A DNA stretch of 64,000 nt from Trichoplusia ni (taxonomy: Eukaryota; Arthropoda; Insecta; Lepidoptera; Noctuidae), in the NCBI RefSeq assembly GCF_003590095.1, contig NC_039499.1:558001-622000 (forward strand). The letters run 5' to 3'. Positions 61,001 to 64,000 of the stretch are shown one piece after another; the stretch's first letter is position 1; every line of letters starts with the position of its first letter. The notes under the pieces are model-generated. The model saw nothing but the letters and a program-made list of their open reading frames with translations. It did no database searches and was not told where the DNA came from. The position numbers were made by a program, and so were the translations under genes.

Positions 61001-62417
61001 CCACGGGTGAACAGTTAGTTAGTTATACGCGGCACTTTTACTACTGTCTGTTTTTCATTACTTTAATATAAGTTGTAGAAAAATACTATTGAAACTCGAT
61101 ATTTTTTATTTGTTTTGTTACTTTTCCTATAAAAGCTTTTTATAACCGATACAGAATAACATAATATTTCTTGCTTTTATATCTATTATTGTAAGGTTGA
61201 GCTTTATTTGTAGATAAAGAATCAAGTATCTATCTATTATAGTATTCCCTCTTATACATACAATGGAGTACGTTAACTTCGTCTCGTTTTAAAGTGTCAT
61301 GTCAAGGATTCCCAGAAATTAGCTGCATTTTGTATCAATTGTTTTTTGTATTTTGTTTGTTGCGTGTACTTACGAAAAAAGAAATTAAAAAAAAATTGCT
61401 TCATATTAATAAACCTGTGTTTAATCTACAAATATTCAAGTAACTGTAAAGAAGGCATTGAAGATGGCTGCCTATAGCTCGAAATAGGCAAGAGATTAAA
61501 GCCTAGTTCGCATTAAGCTAGTATTTTAGTGTAGTAGCGAATAATTTAGTAGCTCGGCGTAGAGATAACCACATAGTACCCATAATCAGTTGTCCTAAGC
61601 AAGGGCGGCATTTTATTTTTGCGAGGAGTAAGTAGTTTTATATAAATTACGACCTCCGTGGTCGTGTGGCGCACGCACCGGTTTCAAGGTGTCGCTAGCT
61701 CTGAGATCCCGGGTTCGATCCCCGGTCGGGTCAATGTAAAAATGCACATTTCTACATTGTCTCGGGTCTGGGTGTTTGTGGTACCTTCGTTGTATCTGAA
61801 TTCCATAACACAAGTGCTTTAGCAAGTTACTTTGGATTCAGAACAATGTATGTGATGTTGTCCGCATTTATTATGATTATTATAAATACCGGCGTAAACA
61901 TAGCTTGAGAAAGAGTAGACAGAAAGGGTTGGAAATTACATCAGTTAACTTTTTTTAACGAATTTATTTACTGAAAAAAGGAACATTTACACATATTTAA
62001 GTGTTCCAATATCATTGTAACCGATTTATTTTTAATTACAAGAGCGTACCTAATGGGTACTCTATTTATGTAAATCGTTACAAAGATCTCTACCCATTAG
62101 CAGTTAAATGCGAGGATTTCACTTTAAAAAGTAGCGCAAACAAAATAAAAACTAGTTTTTTCGTACGTAATGAATTTCAAAACACATTCTCTTTGTAAAA
62201 AAATAGTGCGTACGTATCTATGCTTACAGTAATTTTTTTTGTTATTAAATCCTTTTTATTTTAATCAATTTCAAAAGAAGAAGTGCATGCATTTTATATT
62301 TGTTACGCGAAGTTTTAGACAGGCCGATGTGAATTTTAATAAATAATGTAAAAGGAAATAAAGCTTATAAAAAATGTTAGAAAAATAACTTACCATTATC
62401 CAAGACAACAGGTTCAT
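24259..62417 (-). CDS. Receptor-type guanylate cyclase, second paralogue (complete, 25 coding exons)
   Basis: Membrane guanylate cyclase of the ANF-receptor class. Coding exons in transcript order: 62417-62394, 52826-52691, 51900-51785, 45970-45863, 44161-43960, 43685-43608, 39335-39091, 37583-37438, 35751-35634, 34675-34585, 32471-32291, 31234-30997, 28285-28181, 27700-27629, 27382-27211, 27018-26796, 26576-26442, 26349-26237, 26073-25922, 25813-25715, 25638-25494, 25404-25306, 25183-24913, 24719-24611, 24528-24259. They sum to 3648 nt, i.e. 1215 residues plus TAA. Order: signal peptide (1-25), ectodomain (26-420), membrane helix (about 425-447), kinase-homology domain (about 509-797), coiled coil (about 798-834), cyclase (about 835-1040) and a 170-residue tail. 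All catalytic residues are present. The 38 kb span against 13 kb for its convergent paralogue is due to long introns. All junctions are in frame, but that between exons 11 and 12 (32291/31234) was chosen mainly to keep phase. I cannot name the Drosophila orthologue with confidence. Confidence 0.87.
25000..26073 (-). CDS. Minus-strand cyclase exons 19-23 (first part): guanylate cyclase catalytic domain
   Basis: Exons 26073-25922, 25813-25715, 25638-25494, 25404-25306 and the first part of 25183-24913. Catalytic set: Asp870 (FSDIVGFT), Asp914 and Glu910 (KVETIGDAYM), Cys982 (PRYCLFGDT), Asn989 and Arg993 (NTASRFES). The domain ends GIVAMKGKRDQETYWL. Two intron positions in this domain (after ...ETIGDAYMV and after GIH[ST]/G) coincide with those of the plus-strand gene, while the STPLQ/VVDFL and STGA/PLKIH introns are specific to this gene. 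Confidence 0.92.
26237..26349 (-). CDS. Minus-strand cyclase exon 18: coiled-coil linker
   Basis: Encodes KPNIFDNMIAMMEKYANNLE and ALVDERTDQLQEEKKKT. This is the dimerisation helix between the pseudokinase and cyclase domains, near-identical in its core to the same exon of the plus-strand paralogue. Both ends are in phase with strong splice signals. Confidence 0.88.
26442..31234 (-). CDS. Minus-strand cyclase exons 12-17: kinase-homology domain
   Basis: Exons 31234-30997, 28285-28181, 27700-27629, 27382-27211, 27018-26796 and 26576-26442. A Gly/Ser-rich start leads into SSQVSLSSNPDLDFRYSAIF (residues 509-528), like the regulatory Ser/Thr cluster of natriuretic-peptide receptors. Next come the beta-3 lysine LAVKRV (K542), MRDLQHDNVNGFVGA, EYCTRGSLKDILENEDIKL, HGALRPSNC (no catalytic Asp; the usual Lys is Arg), LADFGL (D653), LSPELLR and SDVYAFALVLYEL. 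It ends CCSECWVEEPSARPDF. A regulatory pseudokinase. The exact 5' edge of exon 12 is uncertain: 31242 (CAG acceptor) is an alternative but breaks phase. Confidence 0.82.
28311..28348. repeat. Perfect 18-bp inverted repeat with 2-nt loop
   Basis: The left arm 28311-28328 (agtcgctgagacaatgct) is the exact reverse complement of the right arm 28331-28348, separated by 'ac'. In the minus-strand transcript it lies 26-63 nt before the first base of exon 13, where a branch point would be expected. Confidence 0.9.
28631..28779. repeat. LINE/RTE-like 3'-end fragment
   Basis: Contains 'caaatattataaacgc', 'aaactaccaaacggattttg', 'acgaaatttggtgta' and ends 'aaacagctagtt'. Same phrase order and orientation as 1573-1791, but diverged and shorter. 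Confidence 0.5.
29190..29335 (-). repeat. tRNA-derived SINE, copy A
   Basis: Read on the minus strand it starts 'gactgcacggatagcatagc', with a B-box-like 'aggtttaatcc' about 60 nt later, then a non-tRNA tail. The same head occurs in the copy at 46221-46389, and the body in 40312-40510. A diverged copy. Confidence 0.6.
31243..32290 (-). other. Intron 11 of the minus-strand cyclase
   Basis: About 1.05 kb with no recognised repeat or exon. The frame problem at the exon 11/12 junction leaves open a small unrecognised exon in this interval; I found none that I can support. Confidence 0.5.
32291..32471 (-). CDS. Minus-strand cyclase exon 11: transmembrane helix
   Basis: Encodes HIGAWALGASGGTLALLALA then ALALYRGWRYEQELDSLLWK, i.e. 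one membrane helix (about residues 425-447), a basic stop-transfer and the LLWKIDFREL phrase that matches LLWKIDPHEI in the plus-strand paralogue. It ends ...NKLSS. Two overlapping donors exist: GAGTAG|GTAAAC, used here because it preserves phase with a downstream AG, and GA|GTAGGT, which does not pair with any nearby acceptor. Confidence 0.8.
32472..34584 (-). other. Intron 10 of the minus-strand cyclase
   Basis: 2.1 kb. It holds a short LINE-associated phrase near 33069-33150 and a degenerate, possibly tRNA-like segment near 33510-33600 ('gtggctcagtggtggttag'). No supported coding content. Confidence 0.55.
33069..33150 (+). repeat. Short dispersed LINE-associated fragment
   Basis: Contains 'agcctgtagtgtccaaata', 'ttggggaaaggcccctcccc' and 'aatccttccacgagt'. 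This is a decayed form of a phrase dispersed through lepidopteran genomes ('...cccactgctgggcaaaggcctccc...'). No coding potential in this copy. Confidence 0.5.
34585..51900 (-). CDS. Minus-strand cyclase exons 3-10: extracellular ligand-binding domain
   Basis: Eight exons (51900-51785, 45970-45863, 44161-43960, 43685-43608, 39335-39091, 37583-37438, 35751-35634, 34675-34585). Recognisable phrases: GAISMAVDEVNEKILGPMGH, VSAFIGPQETCVHEGRMAAA, FNLPMVSYVAFVYLKAP, SVGYYHDHIGLMLALDAMQL, PVEAAWLHDSVWVYARALAE, ALTNGDGPRDGRAI and MDEHGDAEGNYTLLSVDPS. The last exon carries EVRFLREMNWPGGQVPLSEP and the pre-membrane Cys pair CGFRGEKC. This is the ANF-receptor fold ending in the family's conserved juxtamembrane segment. 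Ligand unknown. Confidence 0.85.
35752..37437 (-). other. Intron 8 of the minus-strand cyclase
   Basis: 1.7 kb of AT-rich DNA. A 13-bp inverted repeat with a 9-nt loop lies at 36551-36585. A short 'caatattataaatgcgaaat' remnant at about 37090-37115 belongs to the LINE-like class seen elsewhere. No exon supported. Confidence 0.6.
37584..39090 (-). other. Intron 7 of the minus-strand cyclase
   Basis: 1.5 kb with a short (CA)n microsatellite at 38995-39016 and nothing else recognised. Flanking exons join as LALGGGKV|IPVEAAW. Confidence 0.65.
38995..39016. repeat. (CA)n microsatellite
   Basis: A run of CA dinucleotides interrupted by one 'cg', in intron 7 of the minus-strand cyclase. Confidence 0.85.
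40312..40510 (-). repeat. tRNA-derived SINE, copy B
   Basis: Minus-strand B-box region 'gtgttcgatccccgcgtagg' followed by 'acaagcatttgtgtgatc' and a tail ending in 'gtgggagtcgtacataaaaa'. The body and tail match copy C, including 'gactcccac/g...taagga'. The 5' head is eroded. Confidence 0.65.
41588..41634. repeat. 17-bp perfect inverted repeat with 13-nt loop
   Basis: Arms 41588-41604 (ggctactatctattttt) and 41618-41634 are exact reverse complements. The loop begins with a second copy of 'cactaggggc', which also occurs at 41581-41590, so the structure combines inverted and direct repetition. Confidence 0.85.
44162..45862 (-). other. Intron 4 of the minus-strand cyclase
   Basis: 1.7 kb containing a LINE-like fragment at 45407-45620. 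Overlapping minus-strand open frames near 44400-44605 have no splice support or recognisable domain and are not called. Flanking exons join as LPMVSY|VAFVYLK. Confidence 0.6.
45407..45620. repeat. LINE/RTE-like 3'-end fragment
   Basis: 'ctacttatattataagcgcg', then 'aaaccactaaatagatttcg', 'acaaaatttgatgcagagat' and the closing 'acaggcgctagcg'. Same arrangement as 1573-1791. Confidence 0.5.
45971..51784 (-). other. Intron 3 of the minus-strand cyclase
   Basis: 5.8 kb. Contains the best-preserved SINE copy C (46221-46389). The remainder is AT-rich with no recognised exon or element. The open frames around 50706-51044 have no homology I recognise. Confidence 0.6.
46221..46389 (-). repeat. tRNA-derived SINE, copy C (best preserved)
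   Basis: On the minus strand: 'gactgcacggatagccgagt' with 'ggttgaag' (A-box region), about 40 nt later 'gcgggttcgatccccgcgta' (B-box in a good T-arm stem), then 'ggagaagcatttttatgata' and a tail with 'aatgcgggagtcgtttttta'. The tRNA-like head plus unrelated body defines a SINE. Confidence 0.7.
52691..52826 (-). CDS. Minus-strand cyclase coding exon 2: rest of signal peptide and mature N-terminus
   Basis: Acceptor TTTTTTGTTCACAG. Encodes the hydrophobic core WGLLAITLKSSYA and the mature start ERFTLGYLTGSQRRPGDYSY, ending RPGRVIS before GTACTC in phase 1. FTLGYLTGS aligns with LTVGYLPAL of the plus-strand paralogue, as expected for the first strand of the receptor domain. Confidence 0.8.
54335..54480 (-). 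repeat. tRNA-derived SINE fragment
   Basis: Minus strand: 'ttgttggtctcgtggtctcg' (A-box) and 'gtcttgggttcgatgaccac' (B-box) about 30 nt later. A diverged SINE head of a different family from copies A-C. Confidence 0.5.
56698..56752. repeat. 19-bp direct repeat pair
   Basis: 'gataacatttagtagatgc' occurs at 56698-56716 and again at 56734-56752, separated by 17 bp. No further copies are nearby. Confidence 0.8.
57195..57315. promoter_or_regulatory. CpG-rich island with four CGTCA motifs at 8-bp spacing
   Basis: A GC-rich patch within AT-rich intron 1 of the minus-strand cyclase. CGTCA (TGACG on the other strand, a CREB/ATF-type half-site) begins at 57254, 57262, 57270 and 57278, exactly 8 bp apart. 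Looks like an enhancer or an alternative promoter; no coding frame. Confidence 0.4.
58210..58281 (-). repeat. tRNA-derived SINE fragment
   Basis: Minus strand: 'tttctggttagtggccctta' (A-box) and 'cataggttcgattcttactc' (B-box), then 'aggacatgtt'. Resembles the head at 17199-17300. Confidence 0.5.
60020..60270. repeat. LINE-like 3' fragment
   Basis: 'aactactagaactactggtc', 'caattttggtaattctttta' and, at the end, 'cttcacgcgggtagagtcgc' followed by 'gtgcaacggct'. This is the form of decayed non-LTR element tails, with no open frame. Confidence 0.4.
60778..61023. repeat. LINE-like 3' fragment
   Basis: 'actactggttcgattgtatg', a 'cttatgtctgtatggatgtt' phrase and the closing 'agggcaggtccacgggtgaa' with 'cagttagt'. 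A second diverged copy about 0.5 kb from the previous one, in the same orientation. Confidence 0.4.
61646..61860 (+). repeat. tRNA-derived SINE (plus strand)
   Basis: 'gacctccgtggtcgtgtggc' (A-box) and 'gatcccgggttcgatccccg' (B-box) with a stem-forming '...ggtcgggtc', then a body 'aatgcacatttctacattgt', 'ctcgggtctgggtgtttgtg' and a tail near 61860. The T-arm is well formed, but there is no complete cloverleaf, so it is a SINE and not a tRNA gene. Confidence 0.65.
62394..62417 (-). CDS. Minus-strand cyclase coding exon 1: eight codons of signal peptide
   Basis: Reads MNLLSWIM before GTAAGT. On its own it is too short to recognise, but it joins in phase 0 to exon 2 (WHWCWGLLAITLKSSYA|ERFTLGYL), making a well-formed signal peptide with cleavage predicted after Ala25. 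The start codon choice rests on this continuity and on the promoter signals about 200 bp upstream. Confidence 0.7.
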
Positions 62418-62625
62418 TATGTCCAAGTTTGTAAAGTAGACACGATCACAAAAGATATTTACTTAATCATTACTTAGAAAGTTGTCACACTATTATATTT
62501 CGAATTCGTATTCTAAACTTTTTAATTATTTTCCCGCCATAACGTACGCAACGTGAAGTTTACACGCGATCGCTGTCCTATGCGCCGAGCGCACGTCTGT
62601 CGTCCGCCGAAGACAGTCAAAGACT
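62418..62625 (-). promoter_or_regulatory. Predicted 5' UTR and core promoter (Inr + DPE) of the minus-strand cyclase
   Basis: On the minus strand TCAGTC at 62627-62622 is an exact insect initiator (TCAKTY) with A+1 at 62625. AGACG at 62598-62594, exactly +28 to +32, matches the downstream promoter element RGWYV. This would give a 208-nt 5' UTR ending at the ATG (62417). The patch is CpG-rich relative to its surroundings. A second initiator-like TCAGTC near 62663-62658 has no DPE at the right distance. Confidence 0.45.
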
Positions 62626-64000
62626 GACTATGTATGACAAGCTACATAAACCGAGTTGACTGACTGGTAAGGTGAAATTTTGATGACGTTGATCTGTAAT
62701 CGGCAGATCTGGATTTATATGAGTCATGTGTGTACCTAATCCTTTTTTATTTCCCCTTTTTGATAATGAACCTATCTACGTTATTGAGAGCAATTCAAGT
62801 TTTGAAAAAGTTAAATTTTATCAATTAGTGGCTATCTCTACATTTTTAGAGAAAGGCAATTTAAGTCTAAAATAAATTAATTATCACCTTGAATTAGTTA
62901 AACATCTCGTAAACCTTGTCCTCCAATGGCATTATCGAAATGAGACTTAAATTTAAAATTAAAATTGGAAAAAAGAAACGCATTTGCAAAAGAATTCGTT
63001 AACTTCCGTTTTTACTTGGAATTTTGATATGGACCAGAGATTACTAATATTATTTTCTCATCAGGCAGGCGTTATGAATGACACAGACATAAGCGGAGTT
63101 CGGTCAAGGCGAGCATGCTTGCACTACATGCATGTATCTGCCTGTTGCATACATTATGTATGGGCCAAGTATCTATGTATACATAAGCGTCATTAACTGT
63201 AATAATATCAGTACCAGTACTTAGCGTTAAGTTAGAAATATTTTACAACCTTTCGCCGAAATGAAAATGGTTCTAGAGCATTACAGAACAGCACTACAGT
63301 AGACGTGCTTGTTCTATTTAGATTTTCTTGTAAAAACGATTGAAAATAAGGCAGAGATAAATACAGGGCCAAAATAAGGAAAAAAAAGAAACAATTGGTA
63401 CCCGCATTGGACTAGTTATCATAGAGCATTATCAGTATCTAAGCTGTTACGCTGATACAAAACATTGCCTGAAAATTTTCTGGTAAACCGAGAAGGTCGA
63501 TTTTAAAGATTACAGGTAAACTTGATTAGGTAGAATGGTGTCAGAAGCTGAATAGTCAAATCAGTTATATAGGACATTGTGAATTGTCTTGAAATTTGTG
63601 AAGGGGCCAAGACATAGGTCTGCCCGGCAGACTGACAAGAAAAAAGTATTTCCACTTAAGGCTGTTTTGCAGCGTGATAATGAAGGTTCGGAGAGCCTAC
63701 AGAGATAGAAAACCGACCGAGTCTACCTCCCAAACTACTTAGGATGATTTCGAGCTTATAATCGAGGCCGTATAATCGAAATTAAAAACCCAACGGACTT
63801 AATACTAAAATTTTGACTTACTTACATTTAGGTAGATAGAGTTAGCGCTAGGTATACTATAATAGTAAATTGGTGTTAGAAAATGAAGTGGTGTTTGCAG
63901 TGCCACGATCAATAAGGGCTTTTATGACCAGCTGATATTATATCATGTTGTTTGTTAGTAATTGCACTTATTCCCACTTATATCTTTTTAATAAAGGACG
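62626..64000. other. Upstream flank of the minus-strand cyclase
   Basis: AT-rich DNA upstream of the predicted start site. No gene, repeat family or RNA is recognised. It should contain proximal regulatory DNA of the minus-strand cyclase. Confidence 0.5.

Larger units (their letters stand above)
52827..62393 (-). other. Intron 1 of the minus-strand cyclase (9.6 kb)
   Basis: The longest intron in the window, splitting the signal peptide. Content: SINE heads at 54335-54480, 58210-58281 and 61646-61860; LINE-like fragments at 60020-60270 and 60778-61023; a CpG-rich patch with periodic CGTCA motifs at 57195-57315; and a 19-bp direct repeat at 56698-56752. Nothing in it is supported as coding. 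Long first introns in this gene type commonly carry enhancers, which is inference here. Confidence 0.65.

Noticed and set aside
61646..61735. Candidate tRNA gene
   Set aside because: A and B boxes are present but a full cloverleaf with a proper acceptor stem and anticodon loop is not, and a SINE-like body follows.
1..64000. CRISPR arrays, insertion sequences, operons or phage genes
   Set aside because: None present. The split genes, GT-AG introns and SINE/LINE content show this is animal nuclear DNA.

Overview
This is eukaryotic nuclear DNA, almost certainly from a moth or butterfly. The DNA is AT-rich. Genes are split into many small exons with canonical GT-AG introns. The non-coding DNA carries repeat types familiar from Lepidoptera: tRNA-derived SINEs, and LINE-like 3' ends of the 'attataaatgcgaaag ... 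ctagt' kind. There are no operons, plasmid or phage features, and no CRISPR. I did not find a new enzymatic or defence system. The window is a locus of two receptor guanylate cyclases plus a small zinc-finger gene. LAYOUT: (1) 1-5457: intergenic, with one LINE-like fragment. (2) 5458-7074 (+): a probable three-exon gene for a Cys-rich, proline-rich protein ending in a SWIM zinc finger. It belongs to a multicopy, possibly transposon-derived arthropod family. (3) 7075-10714: intergenic. (4) 10743-23874 (+): a complete receptor guanylate cyclase, rebuilt as 23 coding exons and 1352 residues. It is best matched to the Drosophila Gyc76C type, with a long C-terminal tail ending in a PDZ-ligand-like Ser-Ala-Val. 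(5) 23875-24258: only 384 bp between two converging stop codons. (6) 24259-62417 (-): a second, paralogous receptor guanylate cyclase, rebuilt as 25 coding exons and 1215 residues spread over 38 kb. It has a tiny 8-codon first coding exon and a 9.6 kb first intron. (7) 62418-64000: its 5' UTR, a predicted Inr+DPE core promoter near 62625, and upstream DNA.

Both cyclases have the full class order: signal peptide, ligand-binding extracellular domain, one membrane helix, kinase-homology pseudokinase, coiled-coil linker, guanylate cyclase catalytic domain and an individual C-terminal tail. Both keep every catalytic residue I could check: two metal Asp, the guanine-recognising Glu and Cys, and the Asn/Arg transition-state pair. 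They share several intron positions, so they arose from a common intron-bearing ancestor. They would each convert GTP to cGMP under control of an extracellular ligand or partner, and could form homodimers or possibly heterodimers.

Coordinates of splice sites were set by hand from reading-frame continuity, GT/AG signals and protein-family similarity. In each cyclase the summed exons form one open frame. The junction in greatest doubt is between coding exons 11 and 12 of the minus-strand gene.
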